Shown piece by piece: positions 9,652 through 17,896 of a stretch of 36,985 nt of DNA. The DNA comes from Actinomycetota bacterium (GTDB lineage: Bacteria; Actinomycetota; CALGFH01). Positions within the stretch are counted from its first letter, which is position 1. Every line of letters begins with the position of its first letter. A program made the position numbers and the translations under genes. A model generated the notes under the pieces. The model saw only the letters and a list, made by a program, of their open reading frames with translations, searched no databases and was not told the DNA's origin. The stretch is taken from assembly GCA_036280995.1 (NCBI GenBank), contig DASUPQ010000282.1, positions 1 to 36,985 of the forward strand. The letters run 5' to 3'.

Positions 9652-10272
9652 TCAGGGGGCGAGGCGCTCGATCTTCCAGCCGCCGGCGGCGCGGCGGTAG
9701 CGGAGGCGGTCGTGGAGGCGGTTGGGGCGGCCCTGCCAGAACTCGACGGTCTCGTGGGCCAGGCGGAAGCCGCCCCAGAAGTCGGGCAGGGGGAGCCCGC
9801 CGCCGGGGAGGCGGGTGGCCAGCTCGGCGACCCGTCGCTCCAGGATGACCCGGCTGTCGATCACCCTGCTCTGGGGGGAGGCGGCCGCGCTGAGCTGGCT
9901 GCCGGGGGGGCGGGAATGGAAGTAGGCCTCGCTCTCGGCCCGGCTGGTCGGGGTGACCCGGCCCTCGATCCGGACCTGGCGCTCCAGCGGGCCCCACCAG
10001 AAGACCAGGGCGGCCAGCGGGTTGGCGGCCAGCTCGGCGCCCTTGCGGCTCTCGTAGTTGGTGTAGAAGCAGAAGCCGCGCTCGTCGAACCCGCGCAGTA
10101 GGACCATGCGGGCCGAGGGGCGGCCGTCCGGGGTCGCGGTGGCCAGCGTCATGGCGGTCGGTTCGAGCAGGCCGGCCTGCTCGGCCTGCCCGAACCAGCG
10201 CCCGAACTGGACCACCGGGTCGGCGTCGACGTCAGCCTCGGCCAGCGCCTCCCTGGTGTACTCCGATCGCAT
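9652..10272 (-). CDS. pdxH: pyridoxamine 5'-phosphate oxidase
   Basis: This FMN flavoprotein oxidises pyridoxamine or pyridoxine 5'-phosphate to pyridoxal 5'-phosphate, the last step of vitamin B6 synthesis and salvage. The 206-residue length is normal. It shows the FMN-binding segments [19 protein letters not shown] and [19 protein letters not shown], the strand RQVRIEGRV, and the conserved end WKIERLAP. The ATG at 10272 is ten bases after the stop of the exporter permease gene and has no ribosome binding site. A TAGCGT hexamer seven bases upstream contains that stop codon, so pdxH could be leaderless or could be read with the exporter genes. No functional link with the exporter is evident. 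Confidence 0.95.
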   Translation of the reverse strand: MRSEYTREALAEADVDADPVVQFGRWFGQAEQAGLLEPTAMTLATATPDGRPSARMVLLRGFDERGFCFYTNYESRKGAELAANPLAALVFWWGPLERQVRIEGRVTPTSRAESEAYFHSRPPGSQLSAAASPQSRVIDSRVILERRVAELATRLPGGGLPLPDFWGGFRLAHETVEFWQGRPNRLHDRLRYRRAAGGWKIERLAP

Positions 10273-10282
10273 ACCCCAGACG

Positions 10283-12832
10283 CTACTCCGTGGCGATCGC
10301 CCTGAGCACGTCGATCCTGGCCGCCCGGCGGCCGGGCCCGACCGCGGCCAGGATGCCGGCGAGGGCGGCGGCGACCACGAAGGCGACCAGCTGCCCGACC
10401 GGCAGGGCGAACTCGGTGATGCCCTGGCTGCTCAGGGCCCGCACGATCGTCCAGCCGAAGAACACCCCGACGGCCAGCCCGAGGACGGCCCCGAGGACGG
10501 CGATGATCACCGCCTCCCAGCGGATCATCGAGCGCAGCTGGGCGCGGGTGGCCCCGACGGCCCGGAGCAGGCCGAGCTCGCGGATGCGCTCGAAGATCGA
10601 CAGGCCGAGGGTGTTCACGATGCCGAACAGGGCGATCACGATGGCCAGGCCGAGCAGCGAGTAGAACAGGTTGATGATCTGGTCGATCTGCCTGGCCTGC
10701 TCGTCGCTGAACTCGGCCTGGTCGCGCACGGTGACGTTGGGGAAGTCGGCCATCACCCGGTCGACCGCGGCCCGGGAGTCGGCCGGGGCGACCCCCGGGG
10801 CGGCCTTGACCAGGATCTGGCTGTCGGCCTGGTCGGCGTAGCCGCGCTCGTAGTCGGGTAGCCCGAGCATGAAGTCGCCGTTCAGGCTGTTGTCCTTGTA
10901 GATCGCCTTGACCGGGATCTGCTGGACGCCGTTGCGGGGGAACTCCATCGCGACGCGCTCCCCGACCGTCCAGCCGTTGGCCTCGGCCACGGTGTCCTTC
11001 ACGGCCAGGCCGCCCGAGGCCAGGTCGCCGAGGTTGCCGGCGGTGGTCTCGGTCTTGACGACCTGCTGGTAGGCGGCCGGGTCGACGCCGAAGAGCGACT
11101 TGTTGGCCCCGTTCAGCTTCCACGGCCCAAGGCGGAGCCCGGCCACGGCCGCCAGCTGCGGCTGCTCGGCCAGGCGCTCGGCGGCCTCGGGGCTGAACGG
11201 CTGGAAGTTGTCGTTGAAGAGGATGTAGTCGGCCGAGACGGTGTCCTCGAGGATCTCGGTGGTCGAGGCCTTGATCGAGGCGGCGAAGATGCTGACGAAG
11301 GCGACCAGGGCCAGCCCGATCATCAGGGCGGCCGCGGTCGAGGCGGTCCGCCGCGGGTTGCGCATGGCGTTCTGGCGGGCCAGGGTGCCGGGCAGCCGGA
11401 AGGCGCGAGCGAACGGCCAGCCGATGACCCGGGCCAGGGGCCGCGCGATCAGCGGGCTCAGGATGGCCACGCCGAAGAAGACGATCACGGCCCCGGAGGC
11501 GACGTTGACCAGCTGGTTGCCCTCGCTGCGGAACAGGCCGGCCAGCAGCGCGGCCACGCCGACGGCGGTGACCAGCACGCCGAGCACGATCCGGCGCTTG
11601 CGGAAGCCGGTCGGGGCGAACGCCGTCTCCGGCTGGAGGGCGGCCACCGGCGGCACCCGGGTCGCCTTGAGGGCCGGCAGCAGCGCCGCCAGCACGGTCA
11701 CGACGACGCCGACCAGCAGCGACACGACCACCGTGCGGGGCTGGAACTGGATGCCGGTGGCGGGGATGTCGGCGCCGAGGAAGCCGCTCAGCAGGGCCCG
11801 TAGGCCGCTGGCGATCAGCAGGCCGAGGCCGAGGCCGACCAGCGACGCCACCACGGCCACGATCACGGACTCGACCAGCACCGAGGTCATCACCTGGCGG
11901 CGGCTCGCCCCCAGGCAGCGCAGCAGGGCCAGCTCGCGGGTGCGCTGGGCGACGATGATCGTGAAGGTGTTGAAGATCAGAAACGCGCCCACCAGCAGGG
12001 CCACGCCGGCGAAGGCGAGCAGGGCCGTGCCCAGGAACCGCCCGATGGTGTCGTTGATCTGGGCGGCCGAGTCCTCGGCCAGCTCTGTGCCGGTGAGCAC
12101 CTCGTACTTGGGGTCGGCGATGGCCGCCCGGACCCGGTCGCGCAGTTCCTCGGGGTTGACGCCCTCCACGGCGGCGACGTCGATCTCGTCGAAGCGGCCC
12201 TCGCGGTTCATCACCTCCTGGGCGGTGGCCAGGTCGAAGCCGACCAGACGGGCCCCGCCGAGGTTGTCGGCCTCGCCGAAGCCGATCACGCCGCTGACCG
12301 TGAACTCGCGGGCCGGGCCCTGGAACAGCACCTTGACCCGGTCACCGACCTTGTAGCCGGTGTCCTCGGCCGTCTTGGCGTCGATGGCCAGCTCGGTCGG
12401 CCCGCCCGGGAGCCGCCCGGAGCGGATGGTCGAGCCGGCCGTGAACTGGGTGTCCTGGTTGAACGACACGCCCAGGCTGGGGGCGCCGCCGGTGGTCACG
12501 GCCTTGCCGTCCTTGCCGACAAGCTGGGCGTAGCCGGTGACGCTGCCCTCGGCCACCCGCACGCCGTCGACCGCCTTGATCCGCTCCAGCAGGGCGGCCG
12601 GCATGGGATCGCGGACCTCGCCGGTGTCGAACCCGCCGAAGGTCTCCTCGGAGCGCACGGCCACGTCGATGCCCTGGGTGACCTGCTTGAACAGGCTGTC
12701 GAAGCTGGCCGTGATGGTGTCGGTGAGCACGTAGGTGCCGGCCACGAAGGAGACCCCGAGCACGATGGCCAGGGCGGTCGCGGCCAGCCGGAACTTGTGG
12801 GCCAGAAGCCCCTTGAGCGTCGCCTTGCGCAT
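10283..12832 (-). CDS. ABC transporter permease, MacB/FtsX type with two FtsX units
   Basis: This 849-residue membrane protein is the permease of an ABC exporter of the MacB/LolC type. It begins with a short cytoplasmic segment and TM1 (about 13-34), then an extracytoplasmic MacB-like domain (about 45-255). The first FtsX three-helix unit lies at about 265-390, followed by more helices, a second extracytoplasmic domain (about 525-715) and a second FtsX unit (about 720-840). The duplicated layout, with the conserved motif [16 protein letters not shown] in unit 1 and [16 protein letters not shown] in unit 2, is typical of actinobacterial permeases that work as one large chain. It follows its ATPase gene by eight bases. 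The substrate may be a lipid, peptide or lipoprotein and cannot be predicted. Confidence 0.9.
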   Translation of the reverse strand: MRKATLKGLLAHKFRLAATALAIVLGVSFVAGTYVLTDTITASFDSLFKQVTQGIDVAVRSEETFGGFDTGEVRDPMPAALLERIKAVDGVRVAEGSVTGYAQLVGKDGKAVTTGGAPSLGVSFNQDTQFTAGSTIRSGRLPGGPTELAIDAKTAEDTGYKVGDRVKVLFQGPAREFTVSGVIGFGEADNLGGARLVGFDLATAQEVMNREGRFDEIDVAAVEGVNPEELRDRVRAAIADPKYEVLTGTELAEDSAAQINDTIGRFLGTALLAFAGVALLVGAFLIFNTFTIIVAQRTRELALLRCLGASRRQVMTSVLVESVIVAVVASLVGLGLGLLIASGLRALLSGFLGADIPATGIQFQPRTVVVSLLVGVVVTVLAALLPALKATRVPPVAALQPETAFAPTGFRKRRIVLGVLVTAVGVAALLAGLFRSEGNQLVNVASGAVIVFFGVAILSPLIARPLARVIGWPFARAFRLPGTLARQNAMRNPRRTASTAAALMIGLALVAFVSIFAASIKASTTEILEDTVSADYILFNDNFQPFSPEAAERLAEQPQLAAVAGLRLGPWKLNGANKSLFGVDPAAYQQVVKTETTAGNLGDLASGGLAVKDTVAEANGWTVGERVAMEFPRNGVQQIPVKAIYKDNSLNGDFMLGLPDYERGYADQADSQILVKAAPGVAPADSRAAVDRVMADFPNVTVRDQAEFSDEQARQIDQIINLFYSLLGLAIVIALFGIVNTLGLSIFERIRELGLLRAVGATRAQLRSMIRWEAVIIAVLGAVLGLAVGVFFGWTIVRALSSQGITEFALPVGQLVAFVVAAALAGILAAVGPGRRAARIDVLRAIATE

Positions 12833-12840
12833 GGCCGCCG

Positions 12841-13593
12841 TCAGCCCCCCAGCTTCTTCATGAGGTCGAGCACCTTCTCGGCGGTCGGGTTGGCCATCTC
12901 GTCGACGATGCGGCCGTCGACCAGGAACAGCACGTGGTCGGAGAAGGCGGCCGAGTTGGGGTCGTGGGTGACCATCACGATCGTCTGGCCGTACTCGTCG
13001 ACCGAGCGGCGCATGAAGCCGAGCAGCTCGGCGCCGGCGGCCGAGTCGAGGTTGCCGGTGGGCTCGTCGGCGAACACGATCGCCGGCTTGGAGGCCAGCG
13101 CCCTGGCCGCGGCCACCCGCTGCTGCTGGCCGCCGGACAGCTCGGCCGGCTTGTGGGCCAGGCGCTCGCGCAGCCCCACGGCGTCGATCACCTGGTCGAC
13201 CCAGGGCCGGTCCGGCTTGCGGCCGGCGATGGCCAGGGGCAGCTCGACGTTCTCGGCCGCGGTCAGGGTCGGGAGCAGGTTGAAGGCCTGGAACACGAAG
13301 CCGACCTTGTCCCGGCGGAGCAGGGTGAGCTGCTTCTCGGACAGCTTGCTGAGCTCGACGTCGCCGATGAAGATCTGCCCCGAGGTGATCCGGTCCAGCC
13401 CGGCAAGGCAGTGCATCAGGGTCGACTTGCCCGAGCCGGACGGGCCCATGATGGCCGTGAAGCGGCCGCTGGGGAACTCGACGGAGACGTTGTCGAGGGC
13501 CCGCACCTCGGTCTGGCCCTGCCCGTAGATCTTGGTCACCTGGACGGCCCGCGCGGCCAGGGTCTCCTCGCCGGGCACGATGGCAGCTGACAT
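12841..13593 (-). CDS. ABC transporter ATP-binding protein (MacB/LolD type)
   Basis: This 250-residue ATPase powers the adjacent FtsX-type permease. Walker A is GPSGSGKST (residues 50-58). The Q-loop is in VFQAFNLLPTLTAAENVELP, the signature is LSGGQQQRVAAARAL, Walker B is AIVFADEPTGNLD, and the H-loop is MVTHD. The N-terminal spacing and EPTGNLD are characteristic of the LolD/MacB branch. The frame is open further upstream. I chose the ATG at 13593 because AAGGGGAG lies about seven bases before it and the family begins here. The gene is transcribed away from the ROK kinase gene, and the intergenic region holds a 10-bp-arm inverted repeat (13623-13659) that is a good operator candidate. Confidence 0.92.
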   Translation of the reverse strand: MSAAIVPGEETLAARAVQVTKIYGQGQTEVRALDNVSVEFPSGRFTAIMGPSGSGKSTLMHCLAGLDRITSGQIFIGDVELSKLSEKQLTLLRRDKVGFVFQAFNLLPTLTAAENVELPLAIAGRKPDRPWVDQVIDAVGLRERLAHKPAELSGGQQQRVAAARALASKPAIVFADEPTGNLDSAAGAELLGFMRRSVDEYGQTIVMVTHDPNSAAFSDHVLFLVDGRIVDEMANPTAEKVLDLMKKLGG

Positions 13594-13622
13594 GGGACGG
13601 CTCCCCTTCTCGTCATGGATCG

Positions 13623-13659
13623 TTGCTTGGTCTCGTGGCGAGCCTACGCGACCAAGCAA
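13623..13659. promoter_or_regulatory. inverted repeat, probable operator of the ABC exporter/ROK intergenic region
   Basis: TTGCTTGGTC (13623-13632) and GACCAAGCAA (13650-13659) are perfect 10-base reverse complements separated by 17 bases, with centres 27 bases apart. The element lies 30 bases upstream of the ATPase start and 69 bases upstream of the ROK start. That placement and symmetry are typical of a dimeric repressor site such as those of TetR- or MarR-family proteins. No regulator gene is adjacent. Confidence 0.55.
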
Positions 13660-13688
13660 GCCGATTCGTCGGCCACGGCGCCGATTCG
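13660..13688 (+). repeat. 9-base direct repeat upstream of the ROK kinase
   Basis: GCCGATTCG occurs at 13660-13668 and again at 13680-13688. The copies start 20 bases apart, close to two helical turns, so both face the same side of the DNA. They lie between the exporter operator and the ROK start and could be a second regulatory site. This may also be chance in GC-rich DNA. Confidence 0.3.
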
Positions 13689-13727
13689 GCTCTCCACCTT
13701 TCGGAGGATGCTGGCATCATCCGGGTC

Positions 13728-14711
13728 ATGCATACGGCAGGGGTCGACCTAGGCGGGACCAAGGTCCAGGGGGTGGTCGTCGGCGACGACGGCGCCAAGC
13801 TCGGCGAGGCCAGGGGCAAGACCCCGGCCGGGGACGGGGCGGCGGCGGTGGTGGCCGAGATCGCCAAGGTGGTCAAGGCGGCGGCCAGGGACGCCAAGGT
13901 GGCGCCGCACAAGCTGGCCGGGGTCGGGATCGGCTCCCCCGGCCGGGTCGACGCGGCCACCGGGGAGCTGTTCGGGGCGGCCAACGTCTTCGGGGCCGTC
14001 GACCGGGTGCCGCTGGGGGCGATGGTCGCCGACGCGGTCGGGGTCGAGCGGGTGGTGGTCGACAACGACGTGGTCGTGGCCACCCTGGCCGAGCACCGCC
14101 TCGGGGCCGGCCGGGGCTTCGACGACCTGCTCACGGTGTTCGCCGGGTCGGGGGTGGGCGGCGCCCTGGTGCTCGGGGGGCGGCTGCGGGCCGGCGCCCA
14201 CGGGGCCGCCGGCGAGATCGGCCACGTGGTGGTGGTCGACGGGGGCGAGCTGTGCCCCTGCGGCCGCCGCGGCTGCATGGAGGCCTACGCCGGCCGGGTC
14301 GCCCTGGAGCGGGCCGCCCGGGCGGCCGCGGCCGCCGGCCGCCCGACCGAGCTGCTGGCCATCCAGGAGCGCCGGGGCCGCCCCCGGATGACCAGCGGCG
14401 TCTGGAAGGCGGCCCTGGACGCCGGCGACCCGCTGGCCCACGAGCTGATCGACCGGGCCATCGAGGCCCTGGGCGCGGCCATCGCCTCGGCCGTCAACCT
14501 GGTCGACGTCCAGGCCGTCCTGATCGGCGGCGGCCTGGGCGACAAGCTCGGCGAGCCGTTCGTCCGCCGGGTCGAGACGGCCATGGTCCCCCACCTGTTC
14601 CTCCCCCCCTCCGAGGTGGTGGTCCGCCTCGGCGAGCTCGGCGACTACGCCGGCGCCCTGGGGGCGGCCCTGCTGCTGTCCCCGGATGGTCAGGCGGGGG
14701 CGAGGCGGTAG
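13728..14711 (+). CDS. ROK family sugar kinase, glucokinase-like
   Basis: This 327-residue cytoplasmic kinase phosphorylates a hexose, probably glucose. It has the N-terminal phosphate-binding motif GVDLGGTK (residues 5-12), the catalytic Asp114 in VDNDV, the motif GEIGH (162-166), and the ROK zinc site made by His166 and Cys176, Cys178 and Cys183 (CPCGRRGC). The frame is open upstream. The ATG at 13728 is the family start, although the nearest GGAGG (13703-13707) is about 20 bases away, too far to act as its ribosome binding site. Its 3' end overlaps the convergent sugar dehydrogenase gene by 22 bases. True substrate and regulator functions in ROK proteins vary, so glucokinase activity is likely rather than certain. 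Confidence 0.85.
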   Translation: MHTAGVDLGGTKVQGVVVGDDGAKLGEARGKTPAGDGAAAVVAEIAKVVKAAARDAKVAPHKLAGVGIGSPGRVDAATGELFGAANVFGAVDRVPLGAMVADAVGVERVVVDNDVVVATLAEHRLGAGRGFDDLLTVFAGSGVGGALVLGGRLRAGAHGAAGEIGHVVVVDGGELCPCGRRGCMEAYAGRVALERAARAAAAAGRPTELLAIQERRGRPRMTSGVWKAALDAGDPLAHELIDRAIEALGAAIASAVNLVDVQAVLIGGGLGDKLGEPFVRRVETAMVPHLFLPPSEVVVRLGELGDYAGALGAALLLSPDGQAGARR

Positions 14712-15931
14712 ACCACGCCGGCCAGCGACAGGGCGTAGAGCTCGCCGGCGGCGTCGGTCCCGAACGAGCTCAGGCTGGGGACCTCCAGGCCGAGGTCGCG
14801 CTGCTCGAGCACCTTGCCGTCGCGGGTCCGGGCCGCCCGCACCCAGCCGGAGCAGTAGTCGCCGTACAGGTAGGCGCCGCGCAGGCCGCCGATGCGCCGG
14901 CCGCGGTAGACGAACCCGCCGATCACGGTGCAGCCGTCGTCCCGCCCGTACTCGATCACCGGGTCGACGGCCCCGTCGGGCCGGTCGCCGCCGTTGAAGG
15001 GATGGCGGCCCTCGCGCCGGTTCCAGCCGTAGTTGCGCCCGCCCGACCCGGCCGGCTCGAAGTCGATCTCCTCGTAGGCGTTCTGGCCGACGTCGCCGAT
15101 CCACAGGTCGCCGGTGGCGGCGTCGAACGAGAAGCGCCACGGGTTGCGCAGCCCGTAGGCCCAGATCTCGGGGCGGGCGCCGTCGCGACCGACGAACGGG
15201 TTGTCGGAGGGCACCCCGTAGGCACGGCCCCCGGCCGGTCGCGGGTCGATGCGGAGGATCTTGCCGAGCAGGGTGCCGAGCGACTGGCCGCTGCCCAGGG
15301 GGTCGCCGCCGCCCCCGCCGTCGCCGAAGGCGATGTAGAGGTGGTCGTCGGGCCCGAAGGCGAGCTGGCCGCCGTTGTGGTTGCCGAACGGGTCCTCGAT
15401 GCGCAGCACCGACCGCTGGGAGCCCGGGTCGGCCCGCCGGCCGGCCATGGCCAGCTCGGCGATCTGGTGGTCGCCCTCCCGGTCGGTGTAGTGGAGGTAC
15501 AGATAGCGGCCGTCGGGCGAGAAGGCCAGGCCGAGCAGCCCCTGCTCCCCGCCGGCGGTGACCTGGTCGGAGATGTCGGCCACCGGGGCCGGGTCGAGCT
15601 GGCCGCCGCGGATCGCCCGCACCCTGCCCACCTGCTCGACCACGTACAGGGTGCGCTCGCCCGGCCGCAGGGCCATGGCCACCGGCTGCTCCAGCTCGGC
15701 CACCGGCACGAGGCGGACGTCCGCCGCCCGGAACTGGGCGCTGGGCGCGGTCCCGGCCCGGGCGGCCGTGGTCGTGGGCTCCTCGGTGGTCGACGGCGCC
15801 GCCGTCGTCGAGGTGACGCTGGTCGCCGACCCGGCCTCCTGACCGGGGTCGTCCCCCGAGCAGGCGGCGATCACCAGGGCGAGGACGAGGAACGCGGCGG
15901 GGCCGCGCAGGGCTGGGCGCATGATGGACAT
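14690..15931 (-). CDS. lipoprotein PQQ-dependent sugar dehydrogenase-like protein
   Basis: This 413-residue lipoprotein begins with a hydrophobic signal and the lipobox IAAC (Cys24). A Ser/Thr-rich spacer to about residue 65 would hold the domain off the membrane. The rest is a six-bladed propeller of the soluble glucose dehydrogenase/aldose sugar dehydrogenase family (GSDH domain). Family motifs include GEQGLLGLAFSPDG, FGNHNGGQLAFGPD, LGTLLGKILRIDP, EIWAYGLRNPWRFSFD and GDVGQNAYEEID. Members oxidise sugars with PQQ, though many actinobacterial homologues are untested. Two start codons are possible, 15931 and 15922; both leave the signal intact. It lies nine bases after the ten-helix membrane protein gene and overlaps the ROK gene tail by 22 bases. 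Confidence 0.85.
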   Translation of the reverse strand: MSIMRPALRGPAAFLVLALVIAACSGDDPGQEAGSATSVTSTTAAPSTTEEPTTTAARAGTAPSAQFRAADVRLVPVAELEQPVAMALRPGERTLYVVEQVGRVRAIRGGQLDPAPVADISDQVTAGGEQGLLGLAFSPDGRYLYLHYTDREGDHQIAELAMAGRRADPGSQRSVLRIEDPFGNHNGGQLAFGPDDHLYIAFGDGGGGGDPLGSGQSLGTLLGKILRIDPRPAGGRAYGVPSDNPFVGRDGARPEIWAYGLRNPWRFSFDAATGDLWIGDVGQNAYEEIDFEPAGSGGRNYGWNRREGRHPFNGGDRPDGAVDPVIEYGRDDGCTVIGGFVYRGRRIGGLRGAYLYGDYCSGWVRAARTRDGKVLEQRDLGLEVPSLSSFGTDAAGELYALSLAGVVYRLAPA

Positions 15932-15940
15932 TGTCGTCGG

Positions 15941-17182
15941 CTACGACGTAGTTTGCTCGCCTGCGGCCCGCTGCCGTAGCCACAGCGACGCGGTCGTGGG
16001 CTGCATCGTCCGGTCGGCCACGGCCAGCAGCTCGCCGGTCAGGGCGTCCAGGTCGACCTGGTCGCGCAGGCGGGCCGCGAAGGCGTCAACGGTGCGGGCG
16101 GCGTCGAAGCGGCGCCGGTTGAAGCGGCGGTCCACCACCTCCTGGACCCGGCGCCGGGCCGGCTGGAACATCGCCGCCACGGCCAGGGTGGCGGCCGCCA
16201 CCACCAGGCTGGAGCTCTCCGGCAGCAGCCGGCCCAGGCCCAGCACGACGGCGGCGTAGCCCAGGCCGAGCAGGGCGGTCAGCAGCGTCCAGGCCACCGT
16301 GCGGCTGATGATGTGGTCCAGGTCGTACAGCCGGTAGCGCAGGATCGACGCCCCGGTGGCCAGCGGCAGCAGGGCCAGGCAGAGGGCCAGGGACGCCAGC
16401 ACCACCGGGTCCCGCCCGAAGGCCCCGGCGACGAGGGCGACCAGCAGCAGCAGCGACGCCAGGGCCGCGGCCAGGGCCAGCCAGCGCAGCTGGAGCCGCT
16501 CCACCCCGCGGGCGCGCCGGAACCGCACCACCATCGACCCGGCCGCGATCAGCAGCGACAGCGCCACCACGACGATGCCGGCCAGCGCCGCGGGCAGCAG
16601 CACAGGGGCCAGGGCCGGGATGGCCAGGGCGTTGCCGTAGTACTCGGGCGCCAGCGGGTCGGACTGGACGACGAGCCCCACCATCGTCACCACCGGCGCG
16701 GCCGCGGCCACCCTGGCCCACCATCGCCAGCGGGGCGAGGGCAGCGACCCGGTCGGGGTCAGCAGCAGCACGAATCCGGCGCAGGACAGTGCGACGAAGA
16801 AGGACGAGTAGACGAGCCCGACCAGGTGGCGGGCGCCGGGGAGCGATCCGGGCCGGACGAGCAGCCCGTACTTCACGTACGGTTCCACCAGCACGTTGGT
16901 GGCCACCCCGAGGCCGACGCCGAGCAGCAGCCAGCCGACCGGGTGGCGGGGCCGGTGGCTGGCCACCAGCGCGCCCACGGTCGTCGCGCTCACCACCACG
17001 AGGACGACGGGACCGACCGTGGCGATGGTGGGCGGCGCCGATTCCACGCCCGCGAGCCACGTCTGCGACGCGAGCCACCCCCCGGGAACCAGGCTCAGCA
17101 TCGTCACGCCGGCGACCGCCCAGGCCAGCACGGCCGGCCAGCGGGACGCCCGGGCCGATTCGGCAGCTGCGCTCGTCGCCAT
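15941..17182 (-). CDS. ten-helix membrane protein, sensor-like without kinase domain
   Basis: This 413-residue protein has about ten hydrophobic helices between residues 17 and 350 and a soluble cytoplasmic tail of about 60 residues. The motif YRLYDLDHIISRTVAW before helix 9 and the tail motif VDRRFNRRRFDAARTVDAF are shared by a family common in Actinomycetota and Chloroflexota. There this membrane module often precedes signalling domains. Here the chain stops after LWLRQR and has no kinase or cyclase domain, so it may sense a signal and act through another protein. The function is unknown. The ATG at 17182 has CATACT six bases upstream and no ribosome binding site. The next gene, the sugar dehydrogenase, starts nine bases downstream. 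Confidence 0.75.
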   Translation of the reverse strand: MATSAAAESARASRWPAVLAWAVAGVTMLSLVPGGWLASQTWLAGVESAPPTIATVGPVVLVVVSATTVGALVASHRPRHPVGWLLLGVGLGVATNVLVEPYVKYGLLVRPGSLPGARHLVGLVYSSFFVALSCAGFVLLLTPTGSLPSPRWRWWARVAAAAPVVTMVGLVVQSDPLAPEYYGNALAIPALAPVLLPAALAGIVVVALSLLIAAGSMVVRFRRARGVERLQLRWLALAAALASLLLLVALVAGAFGRDPVVLASLALCLALLPLATGASILRYRLYDLDHIISRTVAWTLLTALLGLGYAAVVLGLGRLLPESSSLVVAAATLAVAAMFQPARRRVQEVVDRRFNRRRFDAARTVDAFAARLRDQVDLDALTGELLAVADRTMQPTTASLWLRQRAAGEQTTS

Positions 17183-17227
17183 GGTCGCAGTATGGCCGGG
17201 CCGCGTCCCGGCAGCGTTACGGGCGGG

Positions 17228-17743
17228 TCAGCGGGGGCGGGTCGGGAGGGCGACGCCCATGCGGATCAGGAGGCGCTGGACGCGGCGGTCGATGGCGTCG
17301 CGGATGCAGCGGACGGACTCGGCGTCCTTGCCCCGCGGGTCGTCGATGCACCAGTCCTCGCTGCGCCGGCCGCCGGCCAGGTCGTCCTGGTCATAGCCCA
17401 TCACCACGACCAGCTCGGCCCCGTCGAGCAGGGCCGGCGACGGCGGCTCGGTGGCGACCCTGGCAAGGTCGACGCCCAGCTCGGCCAGGGACGCGGCGAC
17501 CGCCGGGTCGGGGTCGACGGCGGCCGGGCTGGCCGAGACGGCCCGGACCCGGCCCTTGGAGCGATGGGCGAGCAGGGCCGCGGCGACCAGGCTGCGGGCG
17601 TCGTCGGCCACCCCGAGGAAGACCACCGTCCGGGCGGGACGCGGGACCGGCCGCCCGTTCCCGCCACCGGGCACGGCGACCAGCCGTGGCGGCGGCCCCC
17701 CTCGATCCCTGGCCGCCGCGGCCCCCGAACCGGTCCCACTCAT
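17228..17743 (-). CDS. ArsC/low-molecular-weight phosphatase-like protein lacking the catalytic Cys
   Basis: This 171-residue protein has a 35-residue disordered N-terminus and then the fold of thioredoxin-type arsenate reductase and low-molecular-weight tyrosine phosphatases. Matches include SASPAAVDPDPAVAASLAEL, ELVVVMGYDQDD, and EDWCIDDPRGKDAESVRCIR, which parallels the ArsC segment with its conserved aspartate. The P-loop should read Cys-X5-Arg-Ser. Here it is Gly44-Val-Ala-Asp-Asp-Ala-Arg50-Ser51, so the nucleophile is absent while Arg and Ser remain. The glycine codon is GGG, so it is not one base from Cys. Catalysis by the family mechanism is excluded; a binding or regulatory role is possible. 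A GTG at 17752 could also start; I prefer the ATG. Confidence 0.72.
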   Translation of the reverse strand: MSGTGSGAAAARDRGGPPPRLVAVPGGGNGRPVPRPARTVVFLGVADDARSLVAAALLAHRSKGRVRAVSASPAAVDPDPAVAASLAELGVDLARVATEPPSPALLDGAELVVVMGYDQDDLAGGRRSEDWCIDDPRGKDAESVRCIRDAIDRRVQRLLIRMGVALPTRPR

Positions 17744-17764
17744 TGCCACCACCGCCCAGCGACG

Positions 17765-17778
17765 TAGGCACGTACCTA
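17765..17778. promoter_or_regulatory. near-palindrome in a divergent intergenic region
   Basis: TAGGCACGTACCTA is a 14-base palindrome except for one symmetric mismatch pair. It lies 22 bases upstream of the ArsC-like gene, in the 153-base gap between divergent genes, where a dimeric regulator could bind. Confidence 0.3.
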
Positions 17779-17843
17779 GAAGACGTCACAGCCAGGTCCC
17801 AGGTTCCATCCCTATCCGCGCAGATACTGTCAATTCGGTGACA

Positions 17844-17857
17844 CCGGACCTGTCCGG
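17844..17857. promoter_or_regulatory. perfect inverted repeat upstream of the winged-helix gene
   Basis: CCGGAC-CT-GTCCGG is a perfect 6-base-arm inverted repeat 39 bases before the ATG at 17897. It is well placed to overlap the promoter of that gene, and autoregulation is conceivable. In DNA this GC-rich, short palindromes also arise by chance. Confidence 0.35.
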
Positions 17858-17896
17858 AAGTTGTCGGCTGTCCGGGGCGGCTGCTGTAGTGGGTCG

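Noticed and set aside
10273-10285. Leaderless promoter for pdxH (TAGCGT seven bases before the ATG)
   Set aside because: Not counted as strong evidence because the TAG is the stop codon of the upstream permease gene, so the match may be incidental.
15941-17182. Ten-helix protein as a histidine kinase
   Set aside because: No HisKA, H-box, N-box or G-box motif follows the membrane region; the chain ends after a short tail.
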